DNA of 64,000 nucleotides, taken from Cyprinodon diabolis (lineage: Eukaryota; Chordata; Actinopteri; Cyprinodontiformes; Cyprinodontidae). The DNA is taken from contig CM060068.1 in the NCBI GenBank assembly GCA_030533445.1, forward strand, positions 19,683,510 to 19,747,509, written 5' to 3'. A model generated the notes under the pieces. That model ran no database searches, was not told the origin of the DNA, and saw nothing but the letters and a program-made list of their open reading frames with translations. Shown here piece after piece: positions 39,678 through 51,267 of the stretch (positions are counted from its first letter, which is position 1; each line of letters starts with the position of its first letter). Position numbers and translations under genes: made by a program.

Positions 39678-40328
39678 AACATGACATAAACCACTTTGAT
39701 ATGAACAATTCAAATTTTAAAAAAACAAACAAAGTGGTAATACATCCAACAAATTTTAACAAAGGACCTTGATTACGGCTGCAAGAAGGATGTGAATTCT
39801 CTGCAGTAACAGACATTCAAAATTAGAAATTTTACTCAGGCTTTGTATGTAGGTGCTATTTTTGTCAAATAATCCTGTTTGGAAAATTTCTAATCTGAAA
39901 TCCATTGCAGTTGTGGCACAATGAATCAACCCTCAAAACAATAAGTAATAAAATAAGTGACTTAAAATGTATAGACAGTCATTATGAACACACTCTATCA
40001 GCCTGTGATTAGCATTGTATGTGTTTGGAGCACATTTATATATTTTTTAAAGACTCATTTTGTGTAAATTCATTGTGAGATTATTTCAATGCAATAAAAG
40101 CTGCCAATATTTATTTCTCAACTTATATTACATCTTTACTCAGGATTAATAATTGCTGGTTGCACCCATAGAGCATAATTTACCTTACTGTAATTGATGT
40201 CAAATCCCTGTAAGAGTGGCATGCTTTCTAAGTTAAATTACAAGTATGTGAGTTCTTATGGTGTTGCAAGCGATAAAGGCAATGAAAAGGTTGTTACAGT
40301 CATTTTTTGATTATCTAGTTCCAGCAAA

Positions 40329-40395
40329 CTTCTGGCTTCAGGCTATGTGGATGTAGACGGAAGGGTGACATGCGGCGAATGTCTGGGCAGGGACC
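40329..40395 (+). pseudogene. Possible further gpd2 exon scrap
   Basis: After an acceptor-like gattatctagttccag, phase 2 joined to the TACAG of block 3 gives SKLLASGYVDVDGRVT, reminiscent of SPESMGLLDPATSDGRVI in GPD2 with a few codons lost. The frame soon stops. The match is short and could be chance. Confidence 0.25.
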
Positions 40396-41985
40396 TGGTA
40401 AAAGTCCTGTAGACACAAAATGAGCATATAAAGCCTAAGGCATGGAAAAGATAAAGGATGGGGTCAGAGAAGAGAGTGGATGGGGGTGGGGGGTATAAGT
40501 GTGAAGTGATGGAGAGAGAAGCTGTGACTGGTAGAGTCCATGCTACTCCGTCCTTGCCTGTGGTACTGCCCAGTCTGGTCTTCACTCATTTGTCTACAAA
40601 CATAGAAGAAAGGGAATGGGGGATGTGTGAAGACGGGTCATACCAGAGGGGTTTGTCACATTGTGTGGAGGTAACACCTCTGAGGACCTACTGGCCACTG
40701 CAATGGACAACCAATGTCTTCCTTAGTCCTACCCTGAAGGTGAAGTGGTCTCAGTAGCTTCTCACAGTCACACCATAGTCCTCTCATGTTTAGGGGTAGA
40801 TCTGTACTCCACTGATGACAGCTCAGCTCCAGTGGACTCCCCACTGTCTGGACTGGCATATCAAAAGACGTTCTTTGTTTAATTTCTGCAGACTGAAGAG
40901 GAATCTTTCTGCTTGTTTGTGGTGAAATATTTCCGCACTGCCCAAAAGTTCCATTCCCCAGCCGTGAGTCAGCCGAACAAAGCAGGCATCAGTGCAGATA
41001 ACTCAGCCTCTTTAAAAAAAAAAAAAAAAAAAGTTTCCAGTCTCTTATCCATTTTGTGACTTATTAATTCATCTGTAGATTTTAAAGTTTACATGTCATG
41101 CAAAATCAAATTTCTTAGCATTTGAATATTTTTTCATTTTGTATACTTGGAGTCTCTAAAAGTCCCAGAAAACTTGAATGTAGTGTCCCAGGGTCTCAAG
41201 TGTGTATATTTAGATGCTATGAGGGTGCTATTATTTTGTTTGCTTTGTTTCCTCTCTATTATGCTGTCTCAGCTATTACATTAAAGTTTTTTTTCTGCTA
41301 GGAATTGTAATGGAGCTTAAGCTAAACAATCCAAAGGATAAAAACCTTTTACTTTTTTTCTTTGTATCTTGGTAGTTCTAGATGAAGGATGCGGAAGCAA
41401 GAAGGGGGCGAATGGAAATGATTGGTTGTAGAGAATAATCCAAACAAGTCATTATGCAATCCCCCAGCCTAAGAGCATGATCAAAGATACTGGTTTATTT
41501 AACTATTTTTAGGGAAACATACAAACACGAGTGTGAAAGGCACTGTTTGTTTGCTTGAAGCACTCAAGGAGAGCCTCATCTGAGTGCTTCAACAACTTTG
41601 GCCAGTGTGAAAAAGGATATAGGAAAGACTTTGTCTTAGGGGGTCTGATGGTCAGACAGCAGCAGTAAGCTGCAGATTTCACTAAAATGACAAAAAGCTT
41701 CTCCATAGACATGTAGATATAACCTACTGGTTGTTGTTTTCATAGCACAGCATTTTGTGTCCTGCTTTTGTTTTCACCCTGTGCTTATATTTATTTTTGT
41801 ATTTGTGAACACATGATCGATGTTTAATCATTTTTAGGAGAATAAGAATTTATAAAGAGCTACTCCAAACTTTTTATTTATGTTTCAACCTTTTATTTAT
41901 GTTCTTTTTCTCCCAAGGGTACATACAAAAAATTTACTCTTCTATATGCACGTTTATTAAGATGTAGCATTAGTAACATTGGCTG
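40396..41985. other. Intergenic stretch, nothing recognised
   Basis: Includes an A18 run near 41012; no exon found. Confidence 0.45.
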
Positions 41986-42310
41986 TGTGTGGTGGCGGAT
42001 GTGGTTGTGGACCCAAACGCAGAGATGAGTTTTTCCTGATTGAATGAAGATCCAAATGCAACAGGAGCAAAGTCCAAGAAAAAAAATACAGAAAAAAATA
42101 AATTCAGGAGAAGTCAGGGAAAACACACACCAGGAGCAAAGATACAATAAGAAACCAGCAATGAGGAACTGCACTGGAGGTGTTTATATAGGGAACAGAA
42201 CAAAGAATGGGCTAAACAGCTGATATAGAGCATGTGGATAGACATAACTAGAAGGGCGCTAGGGCTAGGGGAAAGGGGACTGGCACAAGAGTAACTAAAA
42301 AAATGCAACA
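41986..42310 (-). mobile_element. Possible LTR-element fragment
   Basis: GTGGACCCAAACGCAGAGATG and nearby AGGAGCAAAGTCC words resemble the antisense of primer-site and leader regions of fish gypsy elements. No protein motif supports it. Confidence 0.25.
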
Positions 42311-43756
42311 CAACTTAATATAAAACAAAATGGAAAAGAAACCAATGACCAACAAAACAGAATGACATAAATAACTGAAAACTCAAAAGGAAACTCAAAA
42401 AGAAATCCAAATGGGAGAACCATCAAAGTGTGCCATGGTTCTTTTACTGTTATCTCCAGTCTCCTACTCAACAGGTAAAAAGCAGACAAGCAGCATCATT
42501 TATTAATTGCCTGCAGGTGAGTCCCTGATTGTTGGAATCAGCCGTTTAGGTGTGCTAATATTAGCACCCTTTCAAGTTTTACATCAGTACAGATGGAGAA
42601 ATAAATAATTAAAAAAAAAAAAATGTATGGATAACGTGCTCTTGTGGGTTTTCTGGTTCCCAGTCCACAAACAAAACCTAACCATTCTTATACTTTGCAT
42701 TTTCCTGCAGGCTTTAAATTAATCCCTACACACACATTTTAACATCAAAAAGTCAGATTTTAAGAAGATGAATCCATTAAGTTATTATATCTTCTGGTGC
42801 CAGTTTTAACTATGTTGTGGTTACTGGTTGGGTATAAAAGCCCTGCAAACCCATAAATGTACAGCAAATTCAAAACAGGTGTAGAATACAAACAAAATAC
42901 AGACTTATTGCAATTGCATTTAGCACCCCCTATAAAGGTTTTTGATAGATTACATCAGATAGATAACATAAATGTTTAAAATGGATTGTAGGGAAACCTT
43001 TCATTTATACTCCATATGTCCTCTGGTTGGTTGTATCTGGTTTATGTATTAGCTATATATCTGATCAATATAGTCCCATATGTGGTTTGAAGCAATCTAG
43101 TAAGAAAAATGAAAAAAAGAAAAAATTTTAATAGACTACAAATCTCGTGTATGATCAACAGAGCAGTTTTACTTTGTTTTTGTACAGGTTTGTATCATAT
43201 GACACTAGCTCTAGAAATCGAATAGGCTAAAGAAATACAACAGATTCTACATTTTAAAAAAGCATCCCACTTTACCCACATTCACCCAAGCAATCATCAA
43301 GAAGCTAACAGAATGTTGTGGTAAATATTTGTGGTGTTATGGTAAAATAAAAAATGTAAAATACATAACATATCTAAAACAAAGGGGTGAAGTTCCTAGC
43401 TGGTTATCATTATTAATAGATGTCCAGTGGTTCTACATACGTCGTGCTACACACGTCGCCTCGATCAACTTCTCATCTTTTACGGCTCTCTCCGCTCCGT
43501 GCCGGTCATGTTTTCTCCTCATGATAGTTTACCTTACAGGTATTTTGTAAGATGGGTCACCAGTGGCTGCTCGGAGAACAAGCTCCAGCTTAACAGAAAA
43601 TTCATTTTTGAAAACGCCCATCAGCGTAGTTGAAGATGGTGGGCTCGATCTTGATCTCCAGCTTGTTCTGCACATACGTCAGACTGACCTTACTTTTTGT
43701 TGGGATCCTGAGGCTTGCCCACCAGAGGGCGCCGAGGATCCTCTTCTGTTATATGT
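42311..43756. other. Intergenic stretch, nothing recognised
   Basis: AT-rich; short frames only. Confidence 0.45.
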
Positions 43757-44614
43757 TTTCTGTCAGGAACTGGGGTTACTGTTGGGATCTGGAGATCTAC
43801 CATCTGTCTCCAGCAGAGAGCGCTGTGGGTCTCCTGGGCTGGAGCCCTCCAGCACACCTGAAGCTCATCAGCCCATCAGGAGACCTTCCTACATAAGCAG
43901 CAGCCAGACCTTCCTTCAACGCCGCAGTGTTGATCAAGTTTGGTTAGCGAAACCTGAGCCTCTGTTAATAGAATCCTAGTAGACTCTAGAGAGAAACTAG
44001 ATTCTAACCTGCCTCTGTCTTCTCTGCCTCATAGGAAACCTGATCGAAGTCTGAAGCTCTGGATGAGCTTAGTCTGGAAACCTGCCTGCCTGCCCAAGGA
44101 AGCCAAACCAGAAGACATCAGTCTGGTTTCCTCCAACAGCTCTCAAGGAAGAGCTAGGAAACCAAGTCAAAGTCTGAAACTCACGAGTCAGAAGCTAGAC
44201 GCTGCTGCCGCTGAGCTCCCTGCTGAATCTACAGTCTCTGGACCCCCAACAGCTCTCAAGGAAGAGCTAGGAAAACTAAACCCAAGTCTGAGACTCTCTA
44301 GCCAGAAGCTAGACGCTGCTGCTGCTGAGTTCTCTGCTACTTCCTCCTTCTCTGGACCCAACCGGTTCCCCATCTCAAGGATCTGTCAGAACCACTTCAA
44401 GGTACATTCAGAAATTACTCACTCGTCAAACCATCTCACTGCCTGGCTAATCAAACTCTCCATTTCTCCAGATATCAGTGATCCCAGTCCCGGACCTGTA
44501 CCAGAACCAGTCCACTATTCTCTGTGTGTTTCCCCAATAAATAATATTGTTAAACTTTTACTCCGTCTCCAGAGGTGTTCTGCATGTGGGTTTAATCCTA
44601 TAAGCCAATCATGA
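43757..44614 (+). mobile_element. Probable solo LTR with internal tandem duplication
   Basis: Starts TGTCAGGAAC and ends ATCATGACA, so the tips form the TGTCA...TGACA inverted pair of gypsy-type LTRs. It has a TATA-like CTACATAAGCAGCAGCC near 43888 and a polyadenylation signal CCAATAAATAA near 44537, as expected for U3-R-U5. No internal retroelement coding lies next to it, so it is a solo LTR. A clear target duplication was not seen. The 138- and 183-codon frames inside are not recognised proteins. Confidence 0.6.
44133..44358 (+). repeat. Two-copy 113-bp tandem repeat inside the LTR
   Basis: CCAACAGCTCTCAAGGAAGA starts at 44133 and again at 44246; both copies continue through AGCTAGACGCTGCTGC to CTCTGGACCC. 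Confidence 0.85.
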
Positions 44615-44704
44615 CACTTTTATTGTGTTTAAGCAATCTTTATTCATTATTATAAATGAATCATGCAATTATAAAATATATTTACAAAGTAACAATTTTG
44701 GAAA

Positions 44705-45850
44705 GAATCAGAATCAGAATTCTTTATTTGTCATTGCTCCACAGGGGTGCAACGAAATTACTCGAAAGAGAAAAAACAGTACAAGCAATTGGTGCAAATT
44801 TAAAAATATAAAATAAAAAAATAAAATTAAATAAATAAATAAATACGAAAAAAGTTTAAAAAGGGATACTGCGGGCTCTCCTGAGGTAGCGGGTACAGGT
44901 TATTGCACGTGAGGTAGCATTATTGATAGTTACAGTTGTTACATTGTACGTGAGGCGTTCAGGGCAACAACAGCTCTAGGAAAGAAACTGTTTCTCAGTC
45001 TGGTTGTTTTTGTTCTTATTGCCCTGAAACGTCTCCCAGATGGGAGCAGTTCAAAAAGATGGTGACCGGGGTGTGAGGAGTCCCTGATGATGCTGTGGGC
45101 TCTCCTGAGGCAGCGGGTTGAGTAAATCTCCTCCAAGGAGGGGAGAGGGCAGCCAGTCAGTCTTTGGGCGGTGTTGATGACCCGTTGGAGCTGCTTCTTC
45201 TCTGCTGCAGTGCAGCTGGAGAACCACAGCGAGATGCCGCAGCTAAGCACCGACTCCACCGTGCAGCGATAGAAGGTCCGCAGCTGCTCTGGTCGTAGAT
45301 TGTTCTTCCTAAGAGTCCTCAGGAAGTGCAGTCTCTGCTGCACCTTCTTCAGGATCGCCGTGGAGTTGGAAGTCCACGTCAGGTCCTCGCTGATGTGGAT
45401 GCCCAGGAACCTGAAGACTGGCACCATCTCCACCCTTTCCCCGTTGATGATGATGGGCTGTGTCCTGTTTACACCTCCGAAAGTCAACGATGAGCTCTTT
45501 TGACTTGGAGGTGTTCAGAGTCAGATTATTGTCCATGCACCATGCTGACAGATGCTTCACCTCCGTCCTGTAAGCTGTCTCATCCCCTCCTGAGATGAGC
45601 CCCACCACCGTGGTATCATCTGCAAACTTGATGATGGTGTTGCTTGGGTAGGTGGGGGTGCAGTCGTGGGTGTAGAGGGTGTAGAGGAGGGGGCTCAGCA
45701 CACAGCCCTGTGGAGAAGCCGTGCAGGTCCTCACTGGAGAGGATAGGTGGTGTCCTACTCTAAACCCTCTGGGAGCAGTCTGTCAGAAAATCCAAAATCC
45801 AACTACAGGTGCTGTTGGGGAGACCCAGGTGTCCCAGTTTGCAGTCCCAA
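44705..45850 (-). mobile_element. 5'-truncated LINE with reverse transcriptase remnant
   Basis: On the minus strand the frame carries SPQGCVLSPLLYTLYTHDC and FADDTTVVG, the catalytic YADD-type motif of LINE reverse transcriptases, then after a frameshift near 45475 the thumb and C-terminal part (FRFLGIHISEDLTW ... RFRAIRTKTTRLRNSFFP). It ends in an AT-rich 3' UTR and a TTCTGATTCTGATTC tail at 44705. The RT style and tail suggest a Rex1/CR1-L2-type element. It lacks the endonuclease domain and is dead. Confidence 0.85.
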
Positions 45851-47857
45851 TTTGCAGAAAGGTGCAGGTTGACAAAGACAAAAGTAAAAGATTGTATTTT
45901 AATTTCTGTTTTTTATGTTCATACAGTTAATCAACAAAAGAATAACTGGAAAAAAAATAAACATTTAAACTTACTGATGATGGAAGAAATTTTTTTTTAT
46001 GTTGATTGAATAAAGACCAGGCACTCGAGACACTGGTAGAACTGATTAAATAAACAATATGCTGGTTTATTGCTCTATTCAAAGCCTACAAGTACACTAC
46101 TATAGTGCTGTGATGCCATCCTAATGTGATCATAGTCTAACCTTGAGGAATTGCTCCACTATATTGGATGTTCACCAGTGGAACATGATGTCTGTAAAAA
46201 GCTGCAACACAGCTAAACTGTGTCTGCAGGTCTGTGTTCAGAGGACTTAGCAGGGATTATTATGTCCTTTGTGGTGTCCTGGTTCTGGATCAAAGTCTGG
46301 GACTTCTGAGATACTCCTGGAGACCCAGAGAGAATGCTTAAGACATTCTGTTTTGCAGCAATCTGGTTCTAAATGTTGCTTTAAGACTATTTGACTTGAG
46401 GAAGGGATGAGGAATGATGTCCATTTAGCCATGCTGTCTTTGTTCTCGCCAACGTGGTCTGCCCAAAGAGAAAGCACAAGCATGTAGCTGTTGCGTTAGT
46501 CCCCAAGCACAGTGGGGTCCAGGATTGAATCCCCCGGTTGGAGTTTACTGTAGAGTGTTTTGGAGAGGTGGTGATGCATCAGTTTGGAAAGTAGAGCCAG
46601 CATTTTGTTTGACCAATGTTTAAAGTTAATATCAGGATTTATGGCATAACACCTTAAGATGAATGATCGTTGCCCTCTCCAGATGTATTTATATATACTT
46701 TAGATTTTTTTGGGCAGATGAAAGCTGCACTTTCAGGGACCTGGAAATTGCACTCAGGGATGAGCAAGACTTGTGAAGTATTGTCTGATTTATTTGGATT
46801 TTCCAATGATCTCACACAAAGTTGCAGTAGTTTCAAGGCATTTTAAAAATATTCACAGGTGTTCCTCCTTTAAAAACAAGATTTTTAAATGCATAGTAAT
46901 TGTTTTGTATGAATAACAAAAGGGACTGGAAAATAGAGACCAAAAATACTATTGTTAGATGTAACTGACCTGAAATGTCAATGGCAAGTCGTATTTAATG
47001 TCAGTCAGTAAGAAAAGAAACGGTTTCGGCTATTTTATACACTGTATGTAAATATCTGATTTCGGCTGTATACACAACAGGGTAAGTGTTGGCAAATTCG
47101 GCAAAATAACCACTCACACCTTTGAATCAATAGTGTAAGGTCCTCTAAGGTTAATAGAGCTTGAGAGAGATTGTTTATAATGCATACCTTACGTTTAGCG
47201 GATACAACATAAATGGGCACCAGCTTCATCTGCATGCATTTTTATTGTCCACGTGAGGCCTTCTGCTCTACAGCTACTCAGTCGTCATGAATGTTTAAAA
47301 AATGCCCTTTGCTAACGAGTTTGTCATTGTTTTATTCAGAAATATCAACCGGCCCATTACAGTGGCAGGTATTTTTTTCAATCAATACACAATAGTGCAT
47401 TAAATATTAATTCTTTATATGTCACTATGTTATAAGAAAAAGTGGATTGTTGAGAGGCAGCAGCTGGAGCTCATTTATCTTCCTGCAGGAGCAGTCAAAC
47501 AGAGAGACTTAACAACTCTCTTCAGGGGCATGTGTGCCCGCACACAGCCATGACTCTGTTGTATATATTGAGTATGTTCTAACTGTTGGTGTCTACATGT
47601 TTATGTTTGCCAACACAGTTGTCTTTTAATCAAAGATAAGACACATTTACTCCTCATACTATTAGTCCTCAACACATAGAACACAAATGAAAGGTAACTA
47701 AATCTAAAAAAAAATAGAATAAAAGTTGATTTAAGTATACAAATTCATTATTGTTTTGTAGTTATTTACATGTTCCTCTTGAGAGGACATTATCAAAAAG
47801 TTCATTAGAAAACGTTTATGCTGATATTCTTTATGTCAATATATATTTTTTTCATGA
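45851..47857. other. Intergenic stretch, nothing certain
   Basis: A weak gpd2-like scrap (CATTACAGTGGCAG|gtat at about 47357-47373, compare ITIAG) is noted in the findings. Otherwise nothing recognised. Confidence 0.4.
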
Positions 47858-48353
47858 TTAAAGCTACAGTGTGTAATAATTACAGGGATATACAGTCAGA
47901 AATGTAATATATTATACATAACTATGTTATTTATCATCATCTACGAGCTCAGCCTCTTAACCTTAATATTTGCGTTGCCTTAGAATTCGTTATTTATAAT
48001 TACATAGGAGCGGGTCTCGCAGCCATGGAGGCAGACATTTTTGCGCTACGGCAGCGCAGAGCCAACAAACTAGCGATTGCGAGATCGCCCATTACGCTCG
48101 AAAGTAACTACGGCAAGTTGAGAGAGATGAACTGAGACGGTACTGAACAATAGATGGCAGTATTAAAATTATCTATGTAAACAAACCTCATCACTTGAGA
48201 AGGTAGGTGATGCGGACGTCGTGGAAGACATTTTGTCCCGTAACGCTCGCCGTACTGTTGGGGGGGGAGAAGCGGTGGGGGGTAATGTTCATGTTGCTGC
48301 GGTCTGCAGTCTGGACGTTAGATGTCGCTAAAAATTACACACTGTAGCTTTAA
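47858..48353. mobile_element. MITE with TTAA-flanked terminal repeats
   Basis: TTAAAGCTACAGTGTGTAAT at the left and its inverse at the right (about 48334-48353) bound 496 bp. The interior is much more GC-rich than the flanks and has no transposase. TTAA at both tips would fit a piggyBac-type target duplication, but TTAA is a palindrome and could belong to the repeats, so the superfamily is open. Confidence 0.7.
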
Positions 48354-48895
48354 AGCTTCCAGATAACACAAAATATTTTTTTTATCATAAAATGTCAGTA
48401 GACACAAAGACGAAAACAAGAAAAATAAACATAATTTTATTGCAGCTTTGTTAGGGCTTAAACTATTGATTTAGTCTTCAAAAGCAACAATCCTGCCGCT
48501 TTTAAATGCATTCCTTCTCAGACACACCAGAATTGACAATAGTTCAGTAAATGTCTAGTTATGAGCGATTTTTTTATGTAGTTTTAGTGGTAGTATCAAT
48601 ATGGAATTCCAAAATGACATTTTCATTTTTATTTACATTTTATGGTCTTACCCATTGGCTTTTAGATGCTTCCAAAAACTCTCCTTTTAAAGGTTGAAAA
48701 GCCATGTTCTGTCACCTACCTTTGCAGCGCACAAAAATGGAAAGCATTTTTCTCCTATGTTAGCGCAAATGTTGAGTTCTGACCAAAAACTTAAAGACTG
48801 TAATCGAGTTTAGAAATGAAGTTTAAGTATCTTGGAAAAATGTAAAGTAATTTGTGAGGACTACCTTCTCAGCTAATATCTCCTTCACTATGATA

Positions 48896-50143
48896 CACTA
48901 TATTGCCAAAAGTATTTGCTCACCTGCCTTGACTCACATATGAGCTTAAGTGACATCCCGTTCCTAATCCATAGGGTTCAATATGACGTCGGTCCACCCT
49001 TTGCAGCTAGAACAGCTTCAACTCTTCTGGGAAGGCTGTCCACAAGGTTTAGGAGTGTGTTTATGGGAATTTTTGACCATTCTTCCAGAAGCGCATTTGT
49101 GAGGTCGCACACTGATGTTGGACGAGAAGGCCTGGCTCTCAGTCTCCGCTCTAATTCATCCCAAAGGTGTTCTATCGGGTTGAGGTCAGGACTCTGTGCA
49201 GGCCAGTCAAGTTCATCCACACCAGACTCTGTCATCCATGTCTTTATGGACCTTGCTTTGTGCACTGGTGCACAGTCATGTTGGAAGAGGAAGGGGCCAG
49301 CTCCAAACTGTTCCCACAAAGTTGGGAGCATGGAATTGTCCAAAATGTCTTGGTATGCTGAAGCATTCAGAGTTCCTTTCACTGGAACTAAGGGGCCAAG
49401 CCCAGCTCCTGAAAAACAACCCCACACCATAATCCCCCCTCCACCAAACTTTACACTTGGCACAATGCAGTCAGACAAGTACCGTTCTCCTGGCAACCGC
49501 CAAACCCAGACCCGTCCATCAGATTGCCAGATGGAGAAGCGCGATTCGTCACTCCAGAGAACGCGTCTCCACTGCTCTAGAGTCCAGTGGCGGCGTGCTT
49601 TACACCACCGCATCCGACGCTTTGCATTGCACTTGGTTATGTATGGCTTGGATGCAGCTGCTCGACCATGGAAACCCATTCCATGAAGCTCTCTGCGCAC
49701 TGTTCTTGAGCTAATCTGAAGGCCACATGAAGTTTGGAGGTCTGTAGTGATTGACTCTGCAGAAAGTTGGCGACCTCTTCGCACTATGCGCTTCAGCATC
49801 CGCTGACCCCGCTCCGTCAGTTTACGTGGCCTACCACTTCGTGGCTGAGTTGCTGTCGTTCCCAAACACTTCCATTTTCTTATAATACAGCTGACAGTTG
49901 ACTGTGGAATATTTAGGAGCGAGGAAATTTCACGACTGGATTTGTTGCACAGGTGGCATCCTATCACAGTTCCACGCTGGAATTCACTGAGCTCCTGAGA
50001 GCGACCCATTCTTTCACAAATGTTTGTAAAAACAGTCTGCATGCCTAGGTGCTTGAATTTATACACCTGTGGCCATGGAAGTGATTGGAACACCTGATTC
50101 CAATAATTTGGATGGGTGAGCAAATACTTTTGGCAATATAGTG
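48896..50143 (-). mobile_element. Complete Tc1 element, apparently autonomous
   Basis: Flanked by TA (48894-48895 and 50144-50145). CACTATATTGCCAAAAGTAT... at the left is repeated inverted at the right; including the TA, the 31-base terminal repeats are perfect. The only gene is a full transposase on the minus strand. Identical ends and an intact gene imply recent insertion. Confidence 0.93.
48978..50009 (-). CDS. Tc1-family transposase, intact
   Basis: Cut-and-paste DDE transposase of 343 residues, the usual length. The start [10 protein letters not shown] at 50009 is chosen over upstream Met codons because the extra 92 residues would read through the terminal repeat and outside the element. 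N-terminal paired-like helix-turn-helix DNA-binding domains (about 5-110) with an AT-hook GRPRKL at 59-64; catalytic Asp154 (LWSDESRF), Asp245 (FQHDCAPVH) and Glu280 ([12 protein letters not shown]), with 34 residues between the last two (DD34E); glycine-rich [14 protein letters not shown] at 188-201. No stop or frameshift. The 256-codon plus-strand frame over it is its shadow. Confidence 0.96.
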   Translation of the reverse strand: MGRSQELSEFQRGTVIGCHLCNKSSREISSLLNIPQSTVSCIIRKWKCLGTTATQPRSGRPRKLTERGQRMLKRIVRRGRQLSAESITTDLQTSCGLQISSRTVRRELHGMGFHGRAAASKPYITKCNAKRRMRWCKARRHWTLEQWRRVLWSDESRFSIWQSDGRVWVWRLPGERYLSDCIVPSVKFGGGGIMVWGCFSGAGLGPLVPVKGTLNASAYQDILDNSMLPTLWEQFGAGPFLFQHDCAPVHKARSIKTWMTESGVDELDWPAQSPDLNPIEHLWDELERRLRARPSRPTSVCDLTNALLEEWSKIPINTLLNLVDSLPRRVEAVLAAKGGPTSY

Positions 50144-50629
50144 TATTTGTAGAACCATTGTTTAATATAGCTGAGGTACTTGAGCAATGCATCAGTTTCT
50201 TTAAGGACAGTTTCTTTAAGGCAAAAACTAAAAAAGTTTTTAAAAGTGGAAAAGCAAAAGATTGGTTAATTTTTTTTTTAAACAAATTTTATCCATAAAA
50301 TCAGAAGAAAGCTAGTTTTTTTTGAGTATGCAAACACGACTAATACCCATGCTGCTGTTTCACTGTTCCAAGTGCGTTTGAGAAGTAAGCAGATCTGCTC
50401 ACGCAGTCATCCTGCACAGTTACTCTGCTCTCCTGACAATACACATGGCATCACCAGGACCGTCCATACCGTGTTAGACTTCAAATGAACTGTACAATGA
50501 CCTGCAAATGACAAGCACAGAGAGTTGCAACCCCTTGTGACTTCAGTGTGAATTAGTTTTAACCCTTTGTTTGAGTGAAAAAGGGGAAGAAAGCTTAATC
50601 TATGATCCCAATGTTTCTGGAATGTTTAA

Positions 50630-50670
50630 AAAGGTCAATATGCTGATATTTTTGACAGCGCTTGACCTTT
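50630..50670. promoter_or_regulatory. Inverted pair of NBRE sites
   Basis: AAAGGTCA (50630-50637) and TGACCTTT (50663-50670) are both perfect octamers of the site bound by NR4A receptors, in opposite orientation 25 bases apart. The distance from nr4a2 is 45 kb; a role is speculative. Confidence 0.3.
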
Positions 50671-51225
50671 TGTGAAAAAAGTAACAAAACCATTGGAATT
50701 GAAATAACTTCTTTGTTTAGTTCTGGCACATAATGTATCACAGTCAAAGCATGCTGTCTCCCTGCAGCATCTCCCCATGAGTGACTTGACTGTTAATCCG
50801 GTGTATTGATCTAATATCAAAAGGTGCTATTTAAATGCAGCATAACTCCCCGAGAGCCCTGATCTGTCAGTGGGTTCTGTTTGGAGTTCGGTTGAATACC
50901 TAATATCTTCAACTGTGTGTTGGTGAGTCCAGGTGGTCCAACATCTGGCTTCTGATAGCACGGTGAAAAGACAAAATAGAGGATAGGATAAATAACCTAC
51001 TATGAATTTGTTTATATTAATTTAGGTGTTTTCTCACTTGTGGCTGTTGAAAGGTGAAAGTGTTCACACTGTAGCCACACACATCTAGCTTGAATCTCAA
51101 CTCTGCGACTTCTCTGTGAAGTTGGGATGTTTAACTTAAGCATCTGTTGTTTTCCATATATAATTGCTCATATTATTCATGAGCATGCACCTTAGCTTAT
51201 TTCCTGATTTTAAACTGGCCTTATC

Positions 51226-51267
<42 letters not shown>

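Noticed and set aside
44063..44614. 183-codon plus-strand frame with Ser/Leu-rich repeats
   Set aside because: It lies wholly inside the LTR, its repeat is the 113-bp tandem duplication, and it runs over the polyadenylation signal.
48916..49686. 256-codon plus-strand frame
   Set aside because: Exact antisense shadow of the intact Tc1 transposase.
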